From positions 7,936,001 through 8,000,000 of the forward strand of contig NC_079970.1 in NCBI RefSeq assembly GCF_029852145.1: a DNA stretch of 64,000 nucleotides, written 5' to 3'. The notes under the pieces are model-generated. The model was given only the letters and a program-made list of their open reading frames with translations. It did not search any database and had not been told where the DNA came from. The stretch is from Microplitis mediator (Eukaryota > Arthropoda > Insecta > Hymenoptera > Braconidae). Positions 54,301 to 59,197 of the stretch are shown one piece after another. Each line of letters starts with the position of its first letter. Positions within the stretch are counted from its first letter, which is position 1. The position numbers and the translations under genes were made by a program.

Positions 54301-57300
54301 AAAATTTTCTTGCCTTAAATAAATAATTATCTTGAAATTTTTATTTTTAATTAAAATTTTTTTTTCTTAAGTTAACATATTCTTATGCTTAAAGCGAAGA
54401 ATTTTTACTTGTTACAGAAGTTTTTATTTTTTAATATGAGAAATTTTTTTTGCAGCAAGATGTGTTATTTTTTTGTAGCAATCTGCACTTTTTTGTTTGA
54501 AGAAAATAAAATTTCTCGGAATGAGTACTATTATTTAACGCAAGAATTTTTTTTGCTCTAACCAAAACAGAACAGCTGCTTAAACTAAAGGATAAATTTC
54601 TTGGGAGAAAAGATATACATGGAGGAGAGGGAAGTCACCAGAGCAAAGCAACAGGAGCGAGAGTAGTTCAGTGCTCGCCACTAGATCGCGCCCACCTCTT
54701 GTAGTGTCCCTGGTAAGATACTTATTTCAGAATTAATATATTCCAAGCTTGAGAACAATTCTGGCACGATTACTTCTCTGTTATTCAATAGAGTGACAAG
54801 TATCATTTATGATTGTAATATAGTATGCACTAAATCACATCATTATTTTAATGTTCAATATTAATATTTCCTAAAATAAATTTTGTAATAATAAAAAAAC
54901 ATCAAATACTGTTAGAGTAATAGAAAAAAAACTTCTGTATTTATCACGTAAATGCTGGCTATTAAAGAAAAAAAAAATTTAGTAACAATGAATCAAAATC
55001 TGCAGTATAGATCGCTAAATAATTTTATATCTTGCAATACTAAATTATGGAAATGGCAACTATGAATGTTTAGTTACAATAAGTCAAATTAGTACATTCT
55101 CAGAATGTTCGATTTTCTAGTGTGTACATCTAGACACAAATACTTATTCCTACACTAATGATTCAGTAATTTTGTGTTTTTTTAGTTTCTATTTTAGATA
55201 TTTTTCAATCTCTTCCAAATTTTGAGCATTGTTTAGAAACGATATTCTGTCATATATGTCGCGATTAATTTGTTGTACGTTCGATGATGAGAAGCACATG
55301 ATTTAGAAATGAGTTCTGGATTAATTCCGTTTTCTGACGAAGCCCAGTGCATAATTTAATGAACTCTTGTCATTATCAATTGATTTAGTAAATATTCAAC
55401 ATATTTTATAAATGATGATTGAGGTTGACAGTTTTTCACAATTATATTAACAAAAGAATCGATTTTGATTTTGTGCCCATTATGAGTCTCCATTTTATTT
55501 ATAGAAAATTAAATATTTTTCGGAACAAATGTTTAGGACTACCGCCACGTACGACACCTCAATTAGAACTAACTGTTTAGCTATCTGACTAGCTATAATA
55601 ATTTAATTTTACTATTGCTGGCCCCATATCTTGTCCTATTGGTTTTATCTAAATTAAGTATTTGTTTTATTTTTCATACACTGATTCAAAAAATTAAAGG
55701 AACAAAAAAATTTTACAAATTTTATAGTGATTTTTGGAAGGCTGTATTTTCGTGAAAAATTATCGTATCGAAAAAAAAAAAAAAAGCAAATTGAAGCTCG
55801 AAATCTCTAGTTTCAAGATCTTCCAGCAAAATATTTTTTCGAGCCACGGTTTTTGCGGAATCATAAGAAAAAGGTCGAGACAAAATTTTTCTAAATTTTT
55901 TGGTTTTGTTTTTAAGGTCTACGGGGCCGAGAAAAATTTTTTTAAAAAAACGAATTCATGGCTTGCTTAGAAAATTTATTCAGCTACAATTTGCTTTTTT
56001 TTGTTTCTCTGTACGTCAATTCGCTGCTGAGATACCAGTCGTCAAATGAAAAAGGATCCTTTTGTCTTTGATTATTGATATCTCAGCAAATAATGGCCGC
56101 ACAGTAATTAAAAGGGCAGTTTAAGAAACTTGAATAAATTCCCTACAAGCTCCATTTTCGATTTTTTCAAAAAAATTTTTTTTTATCCTTGATATCCATT
56201 TGAAAAACCCTTAAAAAATGACCATTTTCTGGTTTTTTAGTCAACTCATTGCTACTCTGCAAATATTGATGAAAAAAAATAATGTTGCCAGGTAATTTTA
56301 CAGCTTAATGTACCCTCAAAAACCCTGGAAATTTTCAGATTGATCCATTGAACCATTTGTCCGGGCCGATTCCTCAAAGTTTTACAAAACAATTAAAGGA
56401 ACAAGTTTTGTTCTTTAATTTGTGTAATCATTACCAAAATGAAAAAATCAATTTTTTTCGGATTTCCTTTCATTTTTGCGTTAGTTATTCAGTAAATGTA
56501 AGGTAAAGAGAAAAAAAAAAATTTCCGAAAATTTCAAGCCATGAATTCATTTTTTTAAAAAAATTTTTCCCGGCCCCGTAGACCTTAAAAACAAAACCGA
56601 AAAATTTAGAAAAATGTTATCTCGACCTTTTCCTTATGATTCCGCAAAAACTGTGGCTCGAAAAAATATTTTGCTGGAAGATCTTTAAACTAGAGATTTC
56701 GAGCTTCAATTTGCATTTTTTTTTTTTTTTCGATACGATCATTTTTCACGAAAATACAGCCTTCCAAAAATCACTAAAAAATTTATAAAATTTTTTTGTT
56801 CCTTTAATTTTTTGGATAAGTGTATAAACATCTTGTTTAAGTCAACAATTTTTCATTTAGCTGTTGAAACTCGGAACTATACAGTGCTAGCGTGTTGGCT
56901 ACTTTCATTTTCTGACAATCTGGATGTTAATAGTAATAATAATAATAATAATAATTTTTTTTCGTTCTTTGAATCCCAACTGTTACTCCATTACGCTTTC
57001 TCGCATCGTAGGATCGATATTGATATTTTTTTGTTTTTGCTTGAAGTCGGTGTTGTTGTCAATGCCGTGGATTCTAACAATAAATTAGCTATCGAACAGG
57101 AATTCATCATATCAGAAAAGAATTTACTTTGTTTTTTAGCTATTCAGCAGCACATTGTAAAATTGATAGCAGCGGGTTTTCATTTATGTGATCGAACTCT
57201 CTAAACATGAATAAGTGAAATAAGCGGATATTCACTAATTCTGAGTGCCAACCGAACCACTTTTTGAAATTAGTGGTTCGGTTTGCACTTGGAATTAGTG

Positions 57301-59197
57301 AATATTCACTTATTTCACTTATTCATGTTTAGAGAGAAATATTACAGCTGTTAGTAATACGAAAGGATTCGATGATTATTTAGCTGAGTGTCGTTTAGAA
57401 GTTGAAGAAATGAAAGAAAATAAGTTAGAAGACAGTAATATTACATTCATAAAGGTTTTGCATAAAAATGCGCGATACTTGGCGCCTTATTTGAAGTTTA
57501 TTGATTTGAAGAATATACTCAAACGTGAATCTCCATTTTTAGAGTACCTAATATATAAAGAAAATATCTACATAAAATTAGCGAAAACTCTGAAAAGAGT
57601 TAATTACATAAAAGATTCTGAGGAAGTTATGTATAATATTTTTCATTAATTACAACTGCCGGCTACTTTTATCAGAGAATTGTATTTCTATTTGTCAAAT
57701 GATGATTTAGAAAATATGATTCCAGTCTCTACACGGAAAAACTACAGGCTACTCGGTAACATCCGATAAATTATAATTAAATGGCCTGTGTAATCTATTT
57801 TCACACCGCTGTTTCCTGTAAATAAATTGAAAATAAAATGTAAAATAAACTATGTCCCAATGTATAAATATACTTAAAATTTTTTAATAAAATTAATTTA
57901 TAAAAATTTAAATAAATTTAATTGTAAAAATTTATTTCTCAGCAATTTTATTTTCTGATTCGGAGAATGTCCGTTACTTAAATTAAAAAAAAATTAAAAA
58001 ATCTAAATAAAGCTGTTTTAGGGACCTACAAATAAAGTTTTCCTGTAAGCAGTAAGATCGGCATTAAATAAACAATAAAATAAAACTCAAGAAAGTAGAA
58101 AATCAGTCTCATCGGAATATTCAGAAGCTATATAATTTTGCACCTTACAGTCGATTTCGTTGGAAAAATTAATTGAATGAATAAATGGAAGAAACTAATA
58201 AATACGAGTTATGTAGTAAAAAAATACGTTTATTACAAAAGACTTTCTGTAATAAATAGAATTTGTTACAAAACCTACATTAGATATCTTTCATGAGGGT
58301 AGCAGTTTTGGTGTATAAACCGTTTGAACGTTGATTTTCCTGGGAAAAAATTTTTTCACGGAATTTCATAAAATTTCATGAAGTTTTATAAAATTTCAAA
58401 AGTTTTATAAAATTTTATACAATTATATAATTTTATAAAATTGTACATAATTTTATAAAAATTTATAAAGTTTTTATAATTGTTATTGAGATCCCAAGAA
58501 TTCTTAAGTTATTGGTATGAAATTATATATATTTTTATGAAATTTTACAAAGTTTTATAAAAATTTATAAAAGTTTATAAAATTTGAAAAAAAATGCAAA
58601 AAATGAAAAAATTATTTCTTTAAACTTTGAACCAATTGATTTTTATTTCAATCAAAGAAGTCTGTATGTTACAAAAAAAATGACATTTGAGTGAATTAAC
58701 TCTCACTTAACTCAACCAGAAAACATTTGGATAAACTAAAGTATTGTAGCTGCAAATTAGTTTCTCTGATAACTGCAAAAACATTTATCTTTTCGTGATA
58801 AATAAAATTTTTTTTAGTGTGTGTACAGAAACTAACTAAAAGTATGGATCGAATGATATTATAATTGGCAAGTAGATACTCGTGTGTGAATGAATCACTG
58901 CCTAGTGTTCATTCAGACGGTCGAGCATGCAATAGAGTAAGAGAAAGACCGAATGGTACCGAGAATGAGATCGTGAATATCCATTATCTAGGCATATTCT
59001 ATTCTCCGACAGTTACATACGTACATACATATGTAGGTACAGTAATACATATATGTATATATACCTTCAGCTGTAGTAACGAGGACCATATTCTGGGTAT
59101 GCTTGTTCACCAAGCGTCGAATCAGGTCGATCTGCTCCAGGGCCAACTGCACCGAGTCGAGATGCTGTGACGAGCACGGCACGTACGCCGACCAGAA
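3078..59197 (-). CDS. membrane dipeptidase (peptidase M19), 8 visible exons, 5' end outside window
   Basis: This family hydrolyses dipeptides with two zinc ions, usually at the cell surface. Joining eight exons at GT/AG sites gives 315 residues with every phase matching. In that numbering the bridging zinc ligand Glu62 lies in GVEGGH, His89 in LTHTCNTPW, zinc-site His135 in DLSHVS and His156 in FSHSS, and substrate-binding Arg167 in SSRNVPD. Spacings (27, 21 and 11 residues) equal those of human DPEP1. The DFDG region reads GAGYDG, so the equivalent of human Asp288 is Gly225 while Asp227 is kept. [16 protein letters not shown] and [11 protein letters not shown] match the family C-terminus. 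The signal peptide and HxD zinc motif are not in the window. The protein ends about 40 residues after AVEQ without a hydrophobic GPI tail. Family membership is secure; which vertebrate DPEP it corresponds to is not. Confidence 0.93.
3565..3971. mobile_element. non-autonomous TIR element, CACGG terminus, TA target
   Basis: TA flanks both ends. The left end CACGGAGAGAAATTTATGG is the inverted complement of the right end CATAAATTTTTCTGCGTG with few mismatches. The 407-bp interior has no open frame and is built from short palindromes of the type ATGGTAACnGTTACCAT and GGGAAnGGTTCCCAT. The element is probably mobilised in trans by a TA-specific (Tc1/mariner-type) transposase; that is inference. Confidence 0.8.
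4207..5034. repeat. possible degenerate inverted-repeat element
   Basis: ATATAGGGGAAACGGGG plus a G-run (4209-4255) is loosely the inverse complement of the C-rich end CCCCCACCCGTCCGCTATAT near 5015-5034. There is no open frame. The match is short and imperfect, so this is a weak call. Confidence 0.3.
5778..6073. mobile_element. fold-back MITE, about 296 bp
   Basis: The left arm has TACTGTCGGTTTTAGAACTA, then TTTACTGAAATTTGATATAT. The right arm has ATATGTCAAATTTCAGTAAA, then ATCTAAAATCGTCAGTACTG. The arms are inverted complements over roughly 100 bp. No coding sequence. Confidence 0.7.
8681..8750. repeat. short fold-back element, CTCTCTAAA family
   Basis: CTCTCTTTAACTGAATTAGT is inverse-complementary to AGTTCACTTTTAGAGAG about 50 bp away. 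It has the same terminal motif and AGTGAAT-rich interior as the element at 20-174. Confidence 0.5.
8750..9150. repeat. internally duplicated repeat
   Basis: The block CATAGTAATTTTTGACAGAC, then AGATGGCCAACATAGTCCGG (8809-8872) recurs as CATAGTAATTTTCGCGGC, then AGATAGCCAACATGGTCCGG (about 9018-9074). Both are followed by CATTTCAAACAAGAATAATT. No coding sequence was recognised. Confidence 0.55.
9179..9630. mobile_element. TIR element, TGTTCCGAT terminus
   Basis: The left end TGTTCCGATATGCACTG and the right end CAGTGCACATCGGAACA are inverted complements with one mismatch. The 452-bp element is rich in CAGTRC/GTACTG motifs and encodes nothing recognisable. No clear target duplication is visible. 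Confidence 0.7.
12149..12284 (-). CDS. dipeptidase exon, residues 231-276
   Basis: 136 nt, acceptor TGGTTACAG and donor GTAATT. One base completes Leu231, then the exon encodes [39 protein letters not shown] and [15 protein letters not shown] and NLxRVFxAVEQ are strongly conserved landmarks of the family. It ends in phase 0. Confidence 0.96.
12888..13162. mobile_element. TIR element of the GTGAATTCGGAGTG family
   Basis: TA flanks a 275-bp element with ends CGCTGTAAAAGTCGGGAGTG and GCGAATTTTTGACTGTG. The interior is a series of direct and inverted copies of ACTCCGAATTCACTCC-like units. The same units occur at 42125-42300, 43665-43692 and 61722-62893. Confidence 0.7.
17073..18607. mobile_element. 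possible CACG-terminus TIR element with nested insertions
   Basis: TA plus CACGCAAAAAAATGAATTAT at the left is a loose inverse complement of ACTATTTTTTTACGTG plus TA at the right. Between them are a hairpin element at 18133-18276, a (TA)n stretch near 17799 and repeated CAAACAATAAAATTTAA motifs. The terminal match is short. Confidence 0.4.
18133..18276. mobile_element. hairpin MITE, about 144 bp
   Basis: GAGCACCAGTACCCAGCCCC at the left is exactly inverse-complementary to GGGGCTGGGTACTGGTGCTC at the right, and CCAGTAGCCAGCC pairs with GGCTGACTACTGG further in. The loop is AT-rich. It stands out as GC-rich in this AT-rich setting and encodes nothing. Confidence 0.8.
18921..18996 (-). CDS. dipeptidase exon, residues 206-231 (GAGYDG variant)
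   Basis: 76 nt, acceptor TATGTTTCAG and donor GTAAGT. It encodes [20 protein letters not shown] followed by DGIN. The human sequence at this site is GGDFDG. There is no gap in the alignment from Arg167, so the first acidic residue (human Asp288) is Gly225 and the second is kept as Asp227. Phases (2 bases in, 2 bases out) match both neighbouring exons. Confidence 0.94.
18997..22149 (-). other. dipeptidase intron, 3.15 kb
   Basis: Donor GTAAGT at the 22149 end and acceptor TTTCAG at 18997. It contains the inverted-repeat element at 20983-21616 and a fragment of the CACACCG family with TTTTTTTACAGTGTA near 22065-22113. Short open frames around 20357-20581 show no recognisable protein similarity. 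Confidence 0.85.
20983..21616. mobile_element. TIR element, ATATCGCGTTAC terminus, with CCATAAGGGCGTAC repeats
   Basis: The left end ATCGCGTTAC, then GCCATAAGGGCGTA, is inverse-complementary to the right end TACGCCCTTATGGC, then GTAACGCGAT. The motif CCATAAGGGCGTAC and its complement recur at least six times inside. The centre folds on TTTGATCAAAATTT/AAAGTGATCAAAG. About 634 bp, no coding capacity. Confidence 0.75.
22150..22234 (-). CDS. dipeptidase exon, residues 178-206
   Basis: 85 nt, only 88 bp from the preceding exon; acceptor CAACTAG, donor GTAAGT. It encodes [18 protein letters not shown], then [10 protein letters not shown], matching the barrel strand VMVNFYxxxISC of the family. It starts in phase 0 and leaves one base completing Ala206. 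Confidence 0.95.
22235..22322 (-). other. short dipeptidase intron, 88 bp
   Basis: Donor GTAAGT at 22322 and acceptor CTAG at 22235. It is the only visible intron without a repeat insertion and the only one under 3 kb. Confidence 0.93.
22323..22499 (-). CDS. dipeptidase exon, residues 119-177 (two zinc-site His)
   Basis: 177 nt, phase 0 at both ends, acceptor TTTCAG and donor GTAAGT. It encodes [19 protein letters not shown], then a linker, [14 protein letters not shown] and [14 protein letters not shown]. His135 and His156 are the two zinc ligands, 21 residues apart as in human DPEP1 (His198 and His219). Arg167 matches the substrate-binding Arg230. This is the most strongly conserved visible exon. 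Confidence 0.97.
25690..26340 (+). repeat. dispersed repeat R, copy 1
   Basis: The shared core reads GATTTTCGAAAATCGA, then TCGATGTTTTGAGATC, then AGCTATTCTGACTATTTTCA. It is followed by a cytosine-poor segment with ACCGATTTAGATAGTTCTTG and TTTCAGACCATTCGATAG. The same order of blocks occurs at 26850, 40140 and, on the other strand, 53776-53975. No terminal repeats and no long open frame are seen; the class is unknown. Confidence 0.6.
26850..27700 (+). repeat. dispersed repeat R, copy 2 (interrupted by a MITE)
   Basis: Same blocks as the copy at 25690: TTTTCGAAAATCGAGTTTTC, then GACGTTTTGAGGTCC, then AGCTATTCTGACC. It is split by the TIR element at 27040-27478, which landed in a TG-rich stretch. 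It resumes with GTAAACTTTTTTTGTCCCAC and ends with ACAGCGGAAAGTTTTGGAG, then TTGTCCCGCAGTGTCAAC. Confidence 0.6.
27040..27478. mobile_element. TIR element, GACTGATTCAAAAAA terminus, TA target
   Basis: TA flanks both ends. GACTGATTCAAAAAAATC at the left pairs with GATTTTTTTGAATCAGTC at the right, and the arms continue as inverted repeats for about 190 bp (AGAGCTCTGAATTTTAATAG against AAAATTAAGAGCTCT; AAATAGAAATCTGCGA). 439 bp, non-coding, inserted inside repeat R. Confidence 0.8.
28712..28865. repeat. short TIR element, CACAGAAAAAAAG terminus
   Basis: CACAGAAAAAAAG at the left and CTTTTTTTCTGTG at the right are inverted complements 154 bp apart. Such A-rich ends could pair by chance in AT-rich DNA, hence the modest confidence. 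Confidence 0.4.
31831..32109 (-). repeat. Copia 3' LTR
   Basis: 279 bp, aligned along its whole length with 38078-38361. A purine-rich stretch on the minus strand (CTTTGAGGGAAGG, 32110-32122) precedes it and is the likely polypurine tract. Confidence 0.92.
32167..32523 (-). pseudogene. Copia RNase H
   Basis: Frame-shifted continuation of [22 protein letters not shown], then [29 protein letters not shown] and [13 protein letters not shown]. The RNase H acidic residues (Glu in KAEY, Asp in NDNQ) are present. It overlaps the RT frame by 22 bases because of a small indel. Confidence 0.92.
32502..33116 (-). pseudogene. Copia reverse transcriptase, C-terminal part
   Basis: Opens with [12 protein letters not shown], the RT active site with the YVDD box. 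It continues with the Copia-typical [29 protein letters not shown] and [15 protein letters not shown] blocks, and ends at [18 protein letters not shown] plus a stop. The true frame moves to the next segment by a one-base shift. Confidence 0.92.
33122..33803. mobile_element. CACGG-terminus element inserted in Copia RT, with GT minisatellite
   Basis: The left end CACGGAGAGAAATTAATTAT follows a TA. The right end near 33790-33803 (TATAATTTCTGCTTATC) is a diverged inverse. The interior repeats TGGTAACnGTTACnAT, as in the element at 3565. The GT-rich array at 33363-33599 lies inside it. Confidence 0.6.
33363..33599. repeat. GT microsatellite with GCATGTGTGCGCGCGGGTG repeats
   Basis: Long (GT)n runs alternate with three copies of GCATGTGTGCGCGCGGGTG at about 33399, 33450 and 33531. 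Long open frames through it on both strands are repeat artefacts. Alternating purine-pyrimidine sequence of this kind can adopt Z-DNA. Confidence 0.95.
33804..33858 (-). pseudogene. Copia reverse transcriptase fragment
   Basis: A 55-bp remnant between two inserted elements; the minus strand reads VFMEVPEEL, the segment that follows the TAYLNG motif in Copia RT. The first half of RT before it and the stretch up to YVDD after it are absent. Confidence 0.6.
33859..35597. mobile_element. TIR element GACTAGAAATT inserted in Copia, about 1.74 kb
   Basis: GACTAGAAATT at 33859 and AATTTCTAGTC at 35587-35597 are inverted ends. Near the left end a roughly 70-bp unit with GGGACCCAATTGG, then GTTGGGATATCCCAATGCAA, repeats three times (33925-34122). 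Inverted, related units occupy 35461-35575. The middle is AT-rich, has no transposase, and carries a tRNA-like sequence at 34686-34745. Confidence 0.72.
34686..34745 (+). tRNA. tRNA-derived sequence (SINE head or pseudogene)
   Basis: A-box-like TCAGCGCAGTGGATAGC and B-box GGTTCGAATC are spaced as in a tRNA, with GGATCGGAAGGATGCAGG between them, resembling an Arg-type tRNA body. The acceptor stem does not pair, so it is not a working tRNA gene. Confidence 0.5.
35598..37963 (-). pseudogene. Copia gag-protease-integrase, 3' truncated
   Basis: One open frame of almost 790 codons. The gag region begins [25 protein letters not shown] zinc knuckle ([14 protein letters not shown]) lies near residue 240 and the protease motif [12 protein letters not shown] near residue 300. 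Next come the pre-integrase segment ([16 protein letters not shown]) and the integrase core with DVCGP, LQSDN and the catalytic Glu in NGVAECKNR. The second Cys of the integrase HHCC finger is lost (CEFY instead of CxxC). The frame stops where the element at 33859-35597 inserted. A likely start is the Met of [10 protein letters not shown], 10 codons inside the frame. Confidence 0.9.
38060..38077 (-). other. Copia primer-binding site
   Basis: Next to the 5' LTR the minus strand reads GGGTATGGGCCCAGGCAC. TATGGGCCCAG resembles the internal initiator tRNA-Met fragment used as primer by Drosophila copia. Confidence 0.65.
38078..38361 (-). repeat. Copia 5' LTR
   Basis: 284 bp; on the minus strand it starts TATTGGGAATGACGAAG and ends CCAACA. 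Both LTRs begin with TA rather than the usual TG. The target duplication TAAGA lies just outside at 38362. Confidence 0.92.
38401..39063 (-). mobile_element. probable solo LTR, 663 bp
   Basis: Inserted in the right arm of the fold-back element, with imperfect 5-bp flanks TCAAG and TTAAG. On the minus strand it begins TGTTACGTGTAAGC, a start typical of insect LTRs. A TATA box TATAAAAG is at 38557-38564, and it ends in the hairpin-forming GGTGGGCGTCAGCCCACCC region. No coding domain is seen. It could instead be a SINE or unique sequence. Confidence 0.45.
40140..40960 (+). repeat. dispersed repeat R, copy 3, containing a tRNA-like sequence
   Basis: GATTTTCGAAAATCGAGTTT, TCGATGTTTTGAGGTAC and GTAAACTCTTTTTGTCCGAC follow the order seen at 25690 and 26850. 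It ends ACAGCGGAAAGTTTTGGGG, TTGTCCCGCAGGGTCAACCG, almost as copy 2 ends. A tRNA-like sequence interrupts it at 40680. Confidence 0.65.
40680..40747 (+). tRNA. tRNA-like sequence (probable pseudogene or SINE head)
   Basis: The acceptor stem GGCCGGA/TTCGGAC pairs at six of seven positions (one G-T). The D stem GCTC/GAGC is perfect, and the T arm CTGGG-TTCGAAT-CCCAG is perfect with an exact B box. The anticodon arm is degenerate: CTCGG/CCAGT does not pair, base 33 is G rather than T, and the variable loop is missing. No anticodon can be assigned safely. Confidence 0.55.
42581..43139. mobile_element. TIR element of the ACACCGGTGTAAAA family, TA target
   Basis: TA flanks both ends. CACTGTAAAAAGAGCGGTGT at the left pairs loosely with ACCGCTTGG...TTTTTTACAGTG at the right. 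The 559-bp interior holds about a dozen units of ACCGGTGTAAAAGCGGGGTA on the left arm and inverted TTTAACACCGGTCTAGAATA units on the right. A diverged copy is at 52766-53268. Confidence 0.8.
43221..43333. repeat. fold-back MITE, CTCTCTAAA family
   Basis: Palindromic centre CAGCTATAAGTATACC-AAGTGGTATACTTATAGTTG, arms AACAGTGACTATTCACTGTT, and a CTCTCTAAATCTGAAAC start. The centre matches the element at 20-174. Confidence 0.6.
45131..45200 (-). CDS. dipeptidase exon, residues 95-118
   Basis: A 70-nt exon with acceptor TTCGGTAG and donor GTGAGT. It supplies the last base of Trp95, then [23 protein letters not shown], corresponding to the WADN...GLSPFG loop of vertebrate dipeptidases. It ends in phase 0. 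The intron on its 3' side is the 22.6 kb one that carries the nested transposon stack. Confidence 0.93.
45919..46761. mobile_element. CACGGAAA-terminus TIR element with nested insertions
   Basis: TA plus CACGGAAAGCAAGTGATAC at the left; the right end GCATCACAATTTTTTCCGTG is its diverged inverse, and both arms share ACTGATAT. GATACAA/TTGTATC palindromes fill the left arm. A hairpin at 46054-46284 and a GGCCGAAA-rich segment near 46313-46475 lie inside. No TA is seen directly at the right end. Confidence 0.5.
46054..46284. mobile_element. hairpin MITE, TAGGGTAGAA terminus
   Basis: TAGGGTAGAAATACCATTTG, then TGGCCACTG, is inverse-complementary to CAAAAACAGTACTTCTACCCTA with GGCCTTAAAGTGGCC beside it. 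231 bp, non-coding, inside the element at 45919. Confidence 0.72.
48354..48504 (-). CDS. dipeptidase exon, residues 45-95 (bridging Glu)
   Basis: 151 nt between acceptor AAATTATAG and donor GTGAGT. It encodes [20 protein letters not shown], then a helix ([19 protein letters not shown]) and TCNTP. This matches the renal dipeptidase signature. Glu62 in VEGGH is the zinc-bridging ligand and His89 in LTHTCNT is the substrate-binding His of human DPEP1. The last two bases (TG) form Trp95 with the next exon. The opposite strand can be read as an open frame here, but splice sites and homology both choose the minus strand. Confidence 0.95.
50857..51640. mobile_element. 784-bp near-perfect palindromic element, TA target
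   Basis: TA flanks both ends. CACTGAAAAAAATAATCGCT at the left and AGCGATTATTTTTTTCAGTG at the right are exact inverses, and the two arms pair almost base for base to a centre in a (TA)n tract near 51250. Each arm is a string of AATCGCTAGCTGCTAGCGAT units separated by TTTTTTCTTTAGCAG. These units are themselves palindromic. No coding capacity. Confidence 0.9.
51270..51344. repeat. (TA)n microsatellite at the palindrome centre
   Basis: About 37 TA units without interruption. Inverted TTATTTCAATGATAAAAACA blocks lie on both sides, so this tract is the loop of the fold-back. Confidence 0.93.
52766..53268. mobile_element. diverged TIR element, ACACCGG family
   Basis: CATTGTAATAATAGCGGTAT at the left; CACCGCTTGGACTTATCCCG and ACAGTG plus TA at the right. 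It shares TAGTGATCGAGTAAGTAAAA, then ATATTCACAAA, with the element at 42581, so both derive from one family. Confidence 0.65.
53340..53975 (-). repeat. dispersed repeat R, copy 4 (reverse orientation)
   Basis: GAATAGCTTCCTATGATCTC, AATTTCGATTTTCGAAAATC and GAAAACAATAACTTTCCG are the inverse complement of the core at 25770-25880. GGGCAACGGTTAGCCCTGCG at 53349 is the inverse of the CCCGCAGGGTCAACCG end. GAGCTC/TTGAAAA motifs are frequent. Confidence 0.6.
55679..56822. mobile_element. long-TIR element, CACTGATTCAAAAAATTAAAGG terminus, TA target
   Basis: TA flanks both ends. The terminal repeats are about 285 bp (55679-55967 and 56536-56822), nearly identical and inverted; landmarks are GGAAGGCTGTATTTTCGTGA and TCTACGGGGCCGAGAAAAA. 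The 570-bp centre encodes no transposase. The open frame at 55734-55970 lies wholly inside the left repeat. It is most likely a non-autonomous Tc1/mariner-type derivative. Confidence 0.85.
56825..57730 (+). pseudogene. ankyrin-repeat gene with PRANC-like C-terminus, disrupted
   Basis: The first segment (56825-57196) encodes diverged ankyrin repeats: [20 protein letters not shown], then [20 protein letters not shown] with [12 protein letters not shown], then [19 protein letters not shown] 140-bp fold-back element then breaks the frame. It resumes at about 57337 with [20 protein letters not shown]. After a TAA at 57647-57649 the same frame continues with [19 protein letters not shown], resembling the F-box-like PRANC tail. 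ANK-PRANC proteins are known from poxviruses, Wolbachia and parasitoid wasps. The 5' end abuts the element at 55679-56822 and an AAT run encodes a poly-Asn stretch. Not functional as it stands. Confidence 0.7.
57197..57336. mobile_element. 140-bp fold-back MITE inside the ankyrin pseudogene
   Basis: CTCTCTAAACATGAATAAGT at the left and ACTTATTCATGTTTAGAGAG at the right are exact inverses, and the arms pair almost throughout (GGTTCGGT/ACCGAACC) around a 12-base loop. It has the same CTCTCTAAA terminus as the element at 20-174. Confidence 0.88.
59065..59197 (-). CDS. dipeptidase exon (first visible), residues 1-45
   Basis: On the minus strand an acceptor (TTTGCAG) is followed by codons for [11 protein letters not shown], the family's FWSxYxPC segment just after the N-terminal zinc motif. 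[12 protein letters not shown] follows, and the exon ends in TTAEG at a donor GTATAT. Length is 133 nt, starting in phase 0 and leaving one base that completes Gly45 with the next exon. The upstream exon should end near a V-[GA]-[GA]-Q sequence; I did not find one between here and 64000, so it lies outside. Confidence 0.92.

Larger units (their letters stand above)
48505..59064 (-). other. dipeptidase intron, 10.6 kb
   Basis: Donor GTATAT at 59064 and acceptor ATTATAG at 48505. It contains the 784-bp palindrome (50857-51640), a diverged ACACCGG element (52766-53268), a dispersed repeat R copy (53340-53975, minus), a long-TIR element (55679-56822) and the ankyrin/PRANC-like pseudogene (56825-57730). 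A GC-richer patch at 49880-50700 has open frames of no recognised family. Nothing was recognised in 53980-55670 or 57740-59060. Confidence 0.85.

Noticed and set aside
55734..55970. 78-codon open frame
   Set aside because: It lies entirely within the left terminal inverted repeat, which has a mirror copy at 56536-56822; not a transposase.
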